Position numbers and translations under genes: made by a program. Below are positions 16,987-25,553 of a stretch of 64,000 nucleotides of DNA, piece by piece. The notes beneath the pieces are model-generated. The model ran no database searches. It was not told the origin of the DNA and worked only from the letters and a program-made list of their open reading frames with translations. How positions within the stretch are numbered: the first letter of the stretch is position 1; each line of letters opens with the position of its first letter. Source of the stretch: Bacillus vallismortis (GTDB lineage: Bacteria > Bacillota > Bacilli > Bacillales > Bacillaceae); NCBI RefSeq assembly GCF_004116955.1, contig NZ_CP026362.1, positions 2,265,677 through 2,329,676 on the forward strand, given 5' to 3'.

Positions 16987-18997
16987 AAGACTGCTTGACT
17001 TTCATCAACAGCTCTTCCATTTCATCAAGTTTTTCTTCAAACATTTTGCACGCAGCTTCGATCGGCTCTGGAGACGTCATATCAACGCCCGCTTTTTTCA
17101 GGACATCAATCGGGTATTGTGAGCTTCCCGCTTTCAGGAAGTCAATATAACGGTCAACCGCCGGCTTTCCTTCCTTCAGTATCTGGCTGCTTAACGCTTG
17201 GGCAGCGCTGTACCCTGTCGCATACTGATACACATAGTAATTATAATAGAAGTGAGGAATCCGCGACCATTCAAGGCCGATTTCCTTATCAATCACCATG
17301 CCGTCTCCGAAATACTTTTTATTCAGGTCGTAATAGACATTCGTCAGAAGCTCAGGTGTGAGCGGCTCCCCTTCTTGCGCCTTTGTATGGATCAGGTGTT
17401 CAAATTCAGCAAACATCGTTTGTCTGAAGACCGTTCCTCTAAAGCCCTCAAGCATATGGTTGAGGATATATAAGCGCTGTTTTTCATCATCTAAATTGTT
17501 CAGCAGGTATTCGCCAAGTAGCGCTTCGTTTGTCGTAGATGCAACTTCCGCGACAAAGATGCTGTAATTGCCGTATGGATATGGCTGATGCTTTCTCGTA
17601 TAGTAGCTGTGTACGGAATGGCCAAACTCGTGCACGAGTGTAAAGAGATTATTGACGTTATCATGCCAGTTCATCAAAATATACGGATTCGTGCCGTAAG
17701 ATCCTGATGAATAAGCGCCATTGCGTTTGCCTTTATTTTCATACACATCGACCCAGCGGTTTTCCAGCCCTTCTTTTAAAATAGAGGCGTATTCTTCTCC
17801 TAAAGGCGCCAGGCCTTTCAGCATGTAATCTTTGGCTTCCTCATACGTGACCTTCATCCCCGCATCCTTCACAAGCGGTGTATACAGATCATAGATATGC
17901 ACTTCATCAAGCTCAAGCACTTTTTTTCTCAGGGCGATATAGCGGTGCAGGAGCGGCAAATGCTTATTTATCGTTTTGACGAGGTTGTCGTATACTTCCT
18001 CAGGAATACTGTTGTTAGAAAGCGCGGCTTCACGCGCTGACTTGTACTTTTTCACTCTCGCGTAGAAGTTGTCCTTTTTCACAGTGCCGCTTAGAGTCGT
18101 GGCCATTGTGTTTTTATATTGTCCATATGTTTGATATACTGCGTCAAATGCATTTTTGCGGACTTCACGGTTTTCACTTTCTAAGAAATTAATAAAATTG
18201 CCGTGAGTAATCTGTTTTTCATTTCCCTCTTCATCTTTAATCGACGGGAATGTAATCTCGGCATTATTTAACACGCTGAACGTGTTGGAAGATGACCCCA
18301 GCACATCGGAGGCTTCAGCAAGCAGGGCTTCTTCCTTCTCGCTCAGCACGTGCGGGCGTTCCTTTGTAATCTCCTCAATCGCATGGGAGTACAATTTCAA
18401 TTCTTCTTTTTCAAGAATAAACTGCTGCAGTTTGTCTTCTTCTATGGATAAAATTTCCGGAACCAAATAAGCGGTTGCGCTTGCGGCCTGTGTATACAAG
18501 TTTCCGGCCTTGTCGTTCAGCCCCTGGTAAAAGGAATTCCCGGTATCTTGGTCAGAACGCATATGCGCATATGTGTACAGCCTGCCCAGCCGCTCCATCA
18601 CTTTATCTTGAAACGTAAGAGCTTCGTATAAATGATCGGCTGAATCTGCCAGCTTTCCTTTATACTTAGATAAATCCGGAATTAATTCTTTTACAGCTTG
18701 AAATTCTTTATTCCAGGCCTCATCATTAGGAAAAATATCCTCTAGTCTCCATGTGTCTTCTGCCTTTACCTCACTTCTGTCAGGCAGTTGGTTTGCTTTT
18801 TTTTCCTCAGCCATGGTGATCCCCCTCGTTTTCTTTGATTCAAGCCAATTGAAAAAACCGCTGTTTCCCAATAAACTTGTGTTGTGAATATCTTCCGGTT
18901 TTTCACTGCCTTTTGTCAAATCATATGCAGTAATGAAGAGAACGAATGCCAAAAAAGCAGTAAAAACTCGAAAAACCTTTCCTTTTGTGCCTCTCAA
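16985..18997 (-). CDS. pepF: Oligoendopeptidase F PepF (YjbG)
   Basis: M3-family zinc metallopeptidase that cleaves oligopeptides. The zinc site HEFGHSVHSYYTRK is intact and the typical PepF core begins at about MAEEKKANQLPDRSEV. Three starts are possible. An ATG at 19048 overlaps the coiA stop (687 aa). A TTG at 18997 preceded by AAGGTGG gives 670 aa, the length I remember for B. subtilis. An ATG at 18814 preceded by GAGGGGG gives 609 aa, the usual cytoplasmic PepF length. The longer forms carry a hydrophobic segment (VFRVFTAFLAFVLFITAYDL) that could anchor the enzyme in the membrane. Lies downstream of coiA in the same operon. Confidence 0.88.
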   Translation of the reverse strand: MRGTKGKVFRVFTAFLAFVLFITAYDLTKGSEKPEDIHNTSLLGNSGFFNWLESKKTRGITMAEEKKANQLPDRSEVKAEDTWRLEDIFPNDEAWNKEFQAVKELIPDLSKYKGKLADSADHLYEALTFQDKVMERLGRLYTYAHMRSDQDTGNSFYQGLNDKAGNLYTQAASATAYLVPEILSIEEDKLQQFILEKEELKLYSHAIEEITKERPHVLSEKEEALLAEASDVLGSSSNTFSVLNNAEITFPSIKDEEGNEKQITHGNFINFLESENREVRKNAFDAVYQTYGQYKNTMATTLSGTVKKDNFYARVKKYKSAREAALSNNSIPEEVYDNLVKTINKHLPLLHRYIALRKKVLELDEVHIYDLYTPLVKDAGMKVTYEEAKDYMLKGLAPLGEEYASILKEGLENRWVDVYENKGKRNGAYSSGSYGTNPYILMNWHDNVNNLFTLVHEFGHSVHSYYTRKHQPYPYGNYSIFVAEVASTTNEALLGEYLLNNLDDEKQRLYILNHMLEGFRGTVFRQTMFAEFEHLIHTKAQEGEPLTPELLTNVYYDLNKKYFGDGMVIDKEIGLEWSRIPHFYYNYYVYQYATGYSAAQALSSQILKEGKPAVDRYIDFLKAGSSQYPIDVLKKAGVDMTSPEPIEAACKMFEEKLDEMEELLMKVKQS

Positions 18998-19044
18998 AGC
19001 CAGCCCACCACCTTTTGTCTTAGGGTGAGCCAAATAGGTCAAAC

Positions 19045-20196
19045 TCATTCTATAAAACAGCTGCGGTCACTTTCTATGAGTTCCTGTAATGAGCGTACAC
19101 CCTCTGCAGGCTGGTTCAGCACATATACTTCTTTCTGAGTCTCCCTTAAAAATCCCTTCTTGCACAAGAAATCAATGTACTGTTTAACAGCTTCAGATAG
19201 ACAGTCTTCGCTGCATTCGTATCTGAGTGAAATGTTCTTTTCATGAATGTGCAGTTTGACCTGCTGTAAAACGGCTGAAAAGCGAATTGGCGCGCGTTTA
19301 CGCCCAAGACGTGTTATAAACAGATAAAGAAACCCCTGCCACACAAAAACAGGGCTCTTAAAAACAGCCCCTTTTTTCACAGGGACAAACACTTCAGTCG
19401 GGAGAAAAGAAAGGGGTGTCTGCCGCTTCTCATAAAACAGCTGCCTGAGGCGATTGGTCTCCTTGGAGATGAAGCGATGGGGTTTATGGCGAAAACGGTG
19501 AATGGCTTTTATCCAGGCGGAATATTGAAATGGGGGCATCTGTTCACTGAAAAAAAGATCGTTTGCAGTTGCACGATGGATAGGGATGGTTTGAACAGAG
19601 GAATAAGAATGGTTCGCGTAAAACGGAATGATGCAGCTGAGCCGGCTAAACGAACGCGTTTCCGGGCAATAACATATCAGGGATTTATAAGGACTGACAT
19701 TGATAAATTGCCAATGGAAAGCTGAAAACTGATAAAAGGATGGAGCAGTTCGTTTTAAGCGGCTTTGTCCCATAATCCATTGCACGAAGATTTCTTCTCG
19801 TGTGAAGCCCTCTGTCCGCTTTTGAAAGACATCTGGAGCGAGAGTGGCACATTGATATTCAACCGCAAGCATGCGCCCCTTAATCTTTGCCATGATGTCA
19901 GGTCTTTGTTTGATTTTCTTGATATATGGTTCTAATACAGGAGAGGCATGTTGCGTTTTCAGCCATACATACAGCTGTCTTTTTCCTTCTAAGTGGTAGG
20001 CGCTTTCCGGTTCTACTTCTATCGAACAGGACTTGTTCTGTTTATGGGCGAAATGAGGCGCTTTTTGAAGTCCGAGCTTCACATCAAGCTCTCCCCCGCA
20101 CACAGGGCAGAAGAATCGTCCCCGCTTTAATTTTCGGCTTTGCTGAGCGCCTAGAAGGTGAAACATTTGGCCGTCTTCAGTCACAGCACTAAACAT
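19045..20196 (-). CDS. coiA: Competence protein CoiA
   Basis: 383 aa. CoiA is required for efficient transformation and acts after DNA uptake, probably in recombination at the pole. The N-terminal zinc-finger-like FFCPVCGGELDVKLG with KAPHFAH is typical. The central nuclease-like part includes AVEYQCATL, the conserved E-x-Q. AAGGAGAG is fused to an upstream ATG (20202), so the second ATG at 20196 is preferred. It overlaps pepF by 4 bp at the longest pepF start. ComK boxes lie upstream. Confidence 0.93.
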   Translation of the reverse strand: MFSAVTEDGQMFHLLGAQQSRKLKRGRFFCPVCGGELDVKLGLQKAPHFAHKQNKSCSIEVEPESAYHLEGKRQLYVWLKTQHASPVLEPYIKKIKQRPDIMAKIKGRMLAVEYQCATLAPDVFQKRTEGFTREEIFVQWIMGQSRLKRTAPSFYQFSAFHWQFINVSPYKSLICYCPETRSFSRLSCIIPFYANHSYSSVQTIPIHRATANDLFFSEQMPPFQYSAWIKAIHRFRHKPHRFISKETNRLRQLFYEKRQTPLSFLPTEVFVPVKKGAVFKSPVFVWQGFLYLFITRLGRKRAPIRFSAVLQQVKLHIHEKNISLRYECSEDCLSEAVKQYIDFLCKKGFLRETQKEVYVLNQPAEGVRSLQELIESDRSCFIE

Positions 20197-20278
20197 TGTC
20201 ATCTCTCCTTTCCAGATGAGGTATACTTTCTGGAAAAATGGATGAACTCCTGTTCGCTGTATGTTCGGTGTATATGTA

Positions 20279-20311
20279 TATTTTTGATTTTAGTTCTCAA
20301 AAGTGGCATTT
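20279..20311 (-). promoter_or_regulatory. Candidate ComK box pair upstream of coiA
   Basis: Read on the minus strand: AAATGCCACTTTT, 7 bp, then AAAATCAAAAATA. This approximates two AAAA-N5-TTTT boxes at the short class spacing. coiA is a known late-competence gene, so a ComK site is expected here. The second box matches poorly. Confidence 0.5.
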
Positions 20312-20320
20312 CATTGCATA

Positions 20321-20356
20321 AAAAAAAACCGATTTCCGGAAAGAAATCGGTTTTTT
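20321..20356 (-). terminator. mecA terminator
   Basis: AAAACCGATTTC...GAAATCGGTTTT 12-bp stem with a 6-nt loop, then a long A-run on plus (T-run for the minus transcript). Confidence 0.9.
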
Positions 20357-21011
20357 ATGACGCAAAGTGTTTTTTTATCGTTTCCAGAGCTTGCTCAGAA
20401 ATAATCAGCTTGCCGTATTCTTCGAGACGGTGTATGCTGATTGAGGATTCATTTGCATACTCCAACAGGATGCTTAGCTGATTTTCAACCTCTTCATCAG
20501 TCATATTGCCAAAATCCACATATAAATAATATCGGTTCTCAAACGAATATAAAGTCGTTTTGCTTCCGTTAACGTTTAATTTAGATAGAGAAATAACATC
20601 CTCAAAATCGTCAAACCGCAAGACAAATTGAAGCTTTTGCTCCTTCTCTTCCTGATTGACGTCTTGCTCTTCTTTTTGGAAGTCATCCAGCAAGGCGTCA
20701 AGATCCTCAGATGCTGGTTCTTGCTTTTTATCCTCAGGAATCGGCAGTTCGAGCTTTTGTCCGTCTTTGGAAAGCTGGGCTTTTGTGACGATAATTTCCA
20801 AACCTTTGTCCAGTGCCTGAACTTGAATCCAAAGAGGGCCTTCCACAGCGAATTCCTCTTCCTCATGAACTTCATCCATGACTTCCCAGAAAAGTTCTTC
20901 ACTGCGCTCACGGTTATACCAGATTTCTTCTCTGTCAAAACCGCGATCTTCAATATCTCCGTAAGACATATAAAATTTTACTGTATGCTCGTTAATTCTT
21001 TCAATTTCCAT
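20355..21011 (-). CDS. mecA: ClpC adaptor MecA
   Basis: 218 aa. MecA binds ComK and ComS through its N-terminal domain (MEIERINEHTVKFYMSYGDIEDRGF) and ClpC through the C-terminal domain (LQFVLRFDDFEDVISL to the end). It targets ComK for ClpCP proteolysis and so blocks competence. The linker at about residues 80-130 is highly charged and acidic (PEDKKQEPASED...KEEQDVNQEEKEQK), as in B. subtilis. It is encoded next to coiA, in the order typical of Bacillus. The ATG follows GGGAAGGTTGG-type sequence. Confidence 0.96.
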   Translation of the reverse strand: MEIERINEHTVKFYMSYGDIEDRGFDREEIWYNRERSEELFWEVMDEVHEEEEFAVEGPLWIQVQALDKGLEIIVTKAQLSKDGQKLELPIPEDKKQEPASEDLDALLDDFQKEEQDVNQEEKEQKLQFVLRFDDFEDVISLSKLNVNGSKTTLYSFENRYYLYVDFGNMTDEEVENQLSILLEYANESSISIHRLEEYGKLIISEQALETIKKHFAS

Positions 21012-21287
21012 TTGCCAACCTTCCCTTCTATATAAGATGTTGAAGGGACATCTAAGCTCCCGATTAATAGTACTTTACTACACTTTACCCATTCCGTCCA
21101 CATCTTAACCTTGAAGAACGGCCAGTGTGAATTCCTTTGTATTTCTATTTTATGATAAAACAGTCACAAAAGAAATAAAAATGCACCTTTGCCCAAAAAA
21201 CGGCAGTTGTGCGGCTGATATCATAAAATACGACCCGTCTCATATAGTAGTAGTACAAGCGATGGAACGAAAGCGAGGTGCCGATTC

Positions 21288-21944
21288 ATGGAGCATGACT
21301 ATCTAATTTCTCTGCTTATGATTGTGGGGATCGACCTGATCCTCGGCGGAGATAATGCGGTCGTCATTGCCATGGCCAGCAGAAATTTGCCGGACAAGCA
21401 AAGACAGCAAGCCATTCTTCTCGGAACATTTATCGCCGTTGCCATGAGAATCGGGTTAACAAGCGCAGCGGTATATCTTTTGAACATTCCTTTCTTGCAG
21501 TGCGCCGGCGGCATTTTCCTGCTGTATTTAGGATATCAGCTGCTGATTGAAAAAAAAGACACCCAGCACATCAAAAGCAGCACCTCTCTGTGGAGAGCGA
21601 TACGAACGATTGTGCTTGCAGATCTCTTTATGTCGCTGGACAACGTCATAGCAGTCGCCGGAGCGTCACACGGTGAATTTTCTCTCGTTATCATCGGTTT
21701 GTGTGTATCGGTGCCAGTTATTATTTGGGGCAGCAAACTCATCCACATTGCACTTGAGAAAATCCCGCTCCTGATTTACGCGGGAAGCGGGCTGCTTGCT
21801 TATACTGGCGGGGAAATGATTGTCAGGGACAAAAAGCTGTCTTTTTTTATGGCGCAGCACGGCGCAATTGAAACGCTCCTCCCCATTTTAACGGTCGCGT
21901 TTGTTATCCTGGCGAGTATTTATTATCAGCAGGTAGAAAAATAA
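21288..21944 (+). CDS. yjbE: TerC-family membrane protein YjbE (probable manganese exporter)
   Basis: 218 aa with about seven hydrophobic segments. The TerC signature acidic motifs are both present: DLILGGDNAVVIAMA near residue 17 and ADLFMSLDNVIAVAGA near residue 111. Members of this family in B. subtilis export Mn2+, partly to load secreted enzymes. It is divergent from mecA, and its end converges on spx across a strong terminator. The 276-bp mecA-yjbE interval must hold both promoters; I see no riboswitch of the yybP-ykoY type in it. Confidence 0.88.
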   Translation: MEHDYLISLLMIVGIDLILGGDNAVVIAMASRNLPDKQRQQAILLGTFIAVAMRIGLTSAAVYLLNIPFLQCAGGIFLLYLGYQLLIEKKDTQHIKSSTSLWRAIRTIVLADLFMSLDNVIAVAGASHGEFSLVIIGLCVSVPVIIWGSKLIHIALEKIPLLIYAGSGLLAYTGGEMIVRDKKLSFFMAQHGAIETLLPILTVAFVILASIYYQQVEK

Positions 21945-21972
21945 AAGAAGGCTGATGACTCAGCCTTCTTTT
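21943..21972. terminator. Bidirectional terminator between yjbE and spx
   Basis: AAAAGAAGGCTG...CAGCCTTCTTTT, a perfect 12-bp stem with a 6-nt loop. Confidence 0.92.
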
Positions 21973-21986
21973 GATGATACGATCTA

Positions 21987-22382
21987 TTAGTTTGCCAAAC
22001 GCTGTGCTTCTCTTAATTGGAAAGAGCGGACTTTTCTTGGCAGGAAACGTCTGATTTCGTCTTCGTTATATCCAACTTGCAAACGTTTTTCGTCGATAAT
22101 GATCGGACGGCGAAGCAAACCTGGGTGCTCGTTGATCAAGCTGTATAAATCTTGCAGCGGCATAGATTCAACGTTCACGTTCAGTTTTTGGAATACTTTT
22201 GAACGGGTTGAGATGATCTCATCTGTTCCGTCCTCAGTCATTCGAAGAATTTGTTTGATTTCATCAATTGATAAAGGTTCAGAGAAGATATTTCTTTCTT
22301 CAAATGGAATCTTGTGCTCCTCCAGCCACGCTCTCGCTTTTCTGCATGAAGTACAGCTTGGTGATGTGTATAGTGTAACCAT
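21987..22382 (-). CDS. spx: Redox-stress transcription regulator Spx
   Basis: 131 aa ArsC-like protein. It binds the RNA polymerase alpha C-terminal domain and reprograms transcription in disulfide stress. The redox switch CxxC is at residues 10-13 ([17 protein letters not shown]), and the ArsC-type core with ISTRSKVF and LRRPIIID follows. It ends in the LAN tail seen by ClpXP. Its adaptor SpxH is encoded at 15.6-16.5 kb. Can be transcribed from its own promoter and by read-through from yjbC. Confidence 0.97.
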   Translation of the reverse strand: MVTLYTSPSCTSCRKARAWLEEHKIPFEERNIFSEPLSIDEIKQILRMTEDGTDEIISTRSKVFQKLNVNVESMPLQDLYSLINEHPGLLRRPIIIDEKRLQVGYNEDEIRRFLPRKVRSFQLREAQRLAN

Positions 22383-22466
22383 TCATCTTCACTCCTCTAA
22401 TTAGTAGGATGAACATCTATTTTATTCTTAAATTGAAATTACTCTAAAAAAGGAATCTTTATAGGT

Positions 22467-22493
22467 ATTATACTATAAAAAAGTAAGTGTGAA
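22467..22493 (-). promoter_or_regulatory. Candidate spx-proximal promoter
   Basis: Minus-strand TATAAT with TTCACA 15 bp upstream, in the AT-rich yjbC-spx interval. In B. subtilis this interval carries a sigma-A promoter repressed by PerR and YodB. The spacing is shorter than ideal. Confidence 0.5.
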
Positions 22494-22562
22494 CAGTATC
22501 CTAAGAAAAAAATGTGTCAATCCAGCAAATTTTTAATTTTAATGATATGTTCTGATTCTCAA

Positions 22563-23141
22563 TTAGTCTAACTGATCGAAAATATTTTTTTGTTTTTCAT
22601 CATCAATGAATTTCAGGACCTCATCCGTCTTTTCGTATGATTCCCCATACCATTTCTCATCTTTATAAGTATGAATGTTTTCATATGTCTGTTTCATGGC
22701 TTCAAGAATTTCTTCTTCTGATTCTGTTTTCGGTGACCAGTACAGAATCTCCATCTTGTTTACTTCATTCGTAGCCAATGACCGGCGCCGGTACCCAATT
22801 GACTGAGCATGCTTGAAATGCTCTCTTTGATAAAATCTCAGGCGCTTTTCTGTATCAACATCATCTTCATCCACAGGCTCCACCTCGAGCAATATCGGCT
22901 TATTTTTCTTTTTCAGCTTCGCGATCAATTTGCCGCCAAGCCCCTGCCCTCTTGCATCCTTAGACACATACAGATAATCCACGAAGATAAAAGACTCAAA
23001 TTCCGCAAACATTAAAATATGATGTTCGCCTTCATCTTTATGATAAATATCGCTCCGCTCTTTTAATAGAGCTTCCATATGCGCTTTTGATTTCATTTCT
23101 TCAATTGGAAAGTACTCGCTAAGCTTTTCATACCAGTTCAT
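22563..23141 (-). CDS. yjbC: GNAT-family N-acetyltransferase YjbC
   Basis: 192 aa. The GNAT acetyl-CoA-binding pattern is visible: the core strand FIFVDYLYVSKDARGQGLGGKLIAKLK includes the R/Q-x-x-G-x-G/A pyrophosphate loop, followed by the F-Y-x-R-type segment RLRFYQREHF. The substrate is unknown. It is cotranscribed with spx in B. subtilis and an ECF-type promoter precedes it here, so the pair is probably induced together in envelope or thiol stress. Confidence 0.88.
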   Translation of the reverse strand: MNWYEKLSEYFPIEEMKSKAHMEALLKERSDIYHKDEGEHHILMFAEFESFIFVDYLYVSKDARGQGLGGKLIAKLKKKNKPILLEVEPVDEDDVDTEKRLRFYQREHFKHAQSIGYRRRSLATNEVNKMEILYWSPKTESEEEILEAMKQTYENIHTYKDEKWYGESYEKTDEVLKFIDDEKQKNIFDQLD

Positions 23142-23225
23142 TGATTTGCTCCTTATGAGTTCATTGTCTTCATACTTTTAGATATACCCCATTTCTTCTT
23201 GTTTAAACAGCTTTACATCTATAAA

Positions 23226-23252
23226 GACGTACGAACTTCCGCCATGGTTTCA
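23226..23252 (-). promoter_or_regulatory. ECF-sigma-type promoter upstream of yjbC
   Basis: Minus-strand TGAAAC, 17-bp spacer, CGTC, which fits the overlapping sigma-W/X/M consensus. It lies about 85 bp before the yjbC start. Cell-envelope-stress control of yjbC-spx is known for B. subtilis. Confidence 0.65.
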
Positions 23253-23305
23253 TTTTTTTTCAGCCGGCGCTCGGTTCATTGTGAAGGGTATGCAAAAAGG
23301 CCTCA

Positions 23306-24520
23306 TTAAGTGCTGCTTTCTCTTCTATAATGAAGCAGCCGCGGCTGTGCCAGTGCGATAAAAAAGGTTATGCCATATAATGCGGCAGCCGCGATAAAAA
23401 CCGTTTTCGCACCAGCCGTATCAGCCACGAGCCCCATAATGGAGTAGGTGACGCCGGACCAAGGAGTCAAAATCGCATTTTTGGCAGCCATGATCCCGAT
23501 ACGCTTCTGTTTCGGAATAACCTCCTGAAGCACGGTTTCCTGGCAAATATCACGCACCTGATAAAAAGGCCCCATTGCAGCACAAGCAAGAGCACATAAA
23601 AACGGAATTGGAGAAAATGAGAACAAAAGAGTCAGCATCGACATGACTAGCGAGCTAAACATAATGGCAAATCCCATTTTCCGCTCAAAAAAAGCAGAAA
23701 AACGAATGGCAATGACACTGCCGACAATGGCACCTACAAAATAAGAAGCGTTAAACATCCCCCACCACACCTCTGTTTCATGCAAAACAGCCACCGTAAA
23801 TGCGAGAAGAATCGCAGACGACCAAACAGAACCTGCCAAAGCTTCTATCATGTCCATTAGCGTAATGTCTCTTACAATAGGGATGATCATGACATCCTTC
23901 CATATACTCCCAGCAGATGCTGGTTCAGCTGTGCCATCAGCCACTTCTTCATTTACCTGAAGCAAACAAATCGAAGCCCCTGAAAGGACAAACAGGAAAA
24001 AGGCTGCACCGACAACGAGTTCAAAAGGTAAAGCATACGTCAAAAGGCCTCCTAGTCCCCAGCCTGCAGTCAGAAACAATTGATTCGAGAGGGAGATGAC
24101 GCCATTTGCTTTCACATATTGTTCTTTTGAAACGATCATCGGCAGCAGCGCGAATCTTGCCGGCTGAAAAAAGGCGCCTGTGAAAGAAAAACAGAACACA
24201 AACAGCAGCGTTACCCAAAAGAAAATCTGTCCGTGATGGGTGACGCTAAAAGCCATCAGGATTGTAAAGGCCGCTCTCAGCAGATTTGCGCCCGCAAGCA
24301 CCTTTTTAAAACCGAGATTACGAAGCACCGCAGAAATGCAAAAGCTCGCCGCTATACTCGCAAACGACATGAACGATAAAACAAGACCCGCCAAAAAGAC
24401 AGCATCGGTCATTTGATAGACCCGGACCATTAAAACGATTGTGACAAGGACTCCTGCTAAAGATTGAAGGGATTGAGACAGCAGCAGTGCAAAAACATGT
24501 TTGTTATGCAGAAATTGTAT
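23306..24520 (-). CDS. yjbB: Major facilitator superfamily transporter YjbB, start codon irregular
   Basis: Twelve-segment MFS permease, probably a drug or metabolite exporter. The first ATG (24430) would remove most of transmembrane segment 1 (374 aa). The frame stays open upstream and encodes the missing segment (HVFALLLSQSLQSLAGVLV). A GGAGG at 24530-24534 points to ACG-ATA at 24523-24518 where an ATG would be expected. Translation may begin at the non-standard ATA (24520, 404 aa, spacing 9) or the gene may be crippled by a start-codon mutation. The remaining sequence is intact. Lies between yjbC and the end of the opp operon. Confidence 0.7.
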   Translation of the reverse strand: MQFLHNKHVFALLLSQSLQSLAGVLVTIVLMVRVYQMTDAVFLAGLVLSFMSFASIAASFCISAVLRNLGFKKVLAGANLLRAAFTILMAFSVTHHGQIFFWVTLLFVFCFSFTGAFFQPARFALLPMIVSKEQYVKANGVISLSNQLFLTAGWGLGGLLTYALPFELVVGAAFFLFVLSGASICLLQVNEEVADGTAEPASAGSIWKDVMIIPIVRDITLMDMIEALAGSVWSSAILLAFTVAVLHETEVWWGMFNASYFVGAIVGSVIAIRFSAFFERKMGFAIMFSSLVMSMLTLLFSFSPIPFLCALACAAMGPFYQVRDICQETVLQEVIPKQKRIGIMAAKNAILTPWSGVTYSIMGLVADTAGAKTVFIAAAALYGITFFIALAQPRLLHYRRESST

Positions 24521-24590
24521 CGTATTTCGCCTCCGTTTTTTCCTCTAACTGCAAATATTATCATTCTCACTTTCTATGATTGCGCAAAAA

Positions 24591-24620
24591 AATCCTTCAA
24601 GACGTTTCTCTTGAAGGATT
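24591..24620 (-). terminator. opp operon terminator
   Basis: AATCCTTCAAGA...TCTTGAAGGATT stem followed on the minus strand by seven T. It lies just past the oppF stop. Confidence 0.9.
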
Positions 24621-24626
24621 GAAGAA

Positions 24627-25553
24627 TCATGAGTAAGCTTTAAATTCCACTTCCGTGCACATCACAAAATGTCCCGGTGTAACTTCACGGAATTCCATCG
24701 TTTCCCCATCTTTTAATTGATGGACAGATGGATCGTATTTCTGGCGGACGCGATTTCTCTCGTAATCCGGATCAGGAAGCGGAATCGCCGAAAGCAATGA
24801 CTTTGTATATGGGTGAAGCGGATTTTCATAAAGCTCATCTGCTGGCGCAAGCTCAACAAGTTTACCGAAATACATCACTCCGATGCGGTCGCTGATGTAT
24901 TTGACCATCGATAAATCATGGGCGATAAACAGATATGTGAGCCCTTTTTCTTTTTGCAGGTCTTTCATTAAATTCACGACCTGCGCTTGAATAGATACAT
25001 CCAAAGCAGAAATCGGCTCATCCGCGATAATGAACTCCGGATCAACAGCAAGAGCTCTGGCAATCCCGATTCTTTGGCGCTGGCCGCCGGAAAATTCATG
25101 CGGGTAGCGATTCGCGTGCTCCTTGTTTAAACCGACTGTTTCCAAGAGCTCGTGAACCCGCGCCATTCGCTCTTTTTTCGTTTTCGCCAGCTTATGAATA
25201 TCGAGGCCTTCAGCAATAATATCAGCAACTGTCATTCTCGGATTCAGGGATGCATATGGGTCTTGGAAAATCATCTGCATTTTGCGGTTGAATTCAAGCA
25301 GCTTTTTCCGTGATTTTTTCCCGTGCACATTTTCGCCGTTGAAGAGCACCTCACCATCGGTTGCTTCATACAATCGAATGATGCTTCGGCCTGTTGTCGA
25401 TTTACCGCAGCCAGATTCACCAACCAGCCCTAACGTTTCACCTTTATAGATATCAAATGACAAATCGTCTACAGCCTTAACCGTTCCTTTTGGCGTGACA
25501 AAGTGCTGTTTTAAATGTTTGATTTCTAATAGTTTCTCAGTCAATTTATTCAC
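24627..25553 (-). CDS. oppF: Oligopeptide ABC transporter ATP-binding protein OppF
   Basis: 308 aa ABC ATPase. Walker [10 protein letters not shown], signature [14 protein letters not shown], Walker B EFIIADEPISALD and the switch His (FIAHDLS) are all present. The C-terminal oligopeptide/dipeptide-transporter extension (HPYTKSLLSAIPLPDP) is intact. With OppD it powers import of 3-5-residue peptides, including Phr and PhrA/CSF signalling peptides that feed sporulation and competence control. It overlaps oppD by 8 bp and is the last gene of oppABCDF. Confidence 0.95.
   Translation of the reverse strand: MNKLTEKLLEIKHLKQHFVTPKGTVKAVDDLSFDIYKGETLGLVGESGCGKSTTGRSIIRLYEATDGEVLFNGENVHGKKSRKKLLEFNRKMQMIFQDPYASLNPRMTVADIIAEGLDIHKLAKTKKERMARVHELLETVGLNKEHANRYPHEFSGGQRQRIGIARALAVDPEFIIADEPISALDVSIQAQVVNLMKDLQKEKGLTYLFIAHDLSMVKYISDRIGVMYFGKLVELAPADELYENPLHPYTKSLLSAIPLPDPDYERNRVRQKYDPSVHQLKDGETMEFREVTPGHFVMCTEVEFKAYS

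Noticed and set aside
20203-20320. A small gene between mecA and coiA
   Set aside because: No open frame with a ribosome site; the interval is explained by the coiA promoter region with ComK-like boxes and the mecA terminator.
21012-21287. A manganese riboswitch (yybP-ykoY) in front of the TerC-family gene yjbE
   Set aside because: I could not find the conserved aptamer core in this interval; only AT-rich promoter-like sequence is visible.
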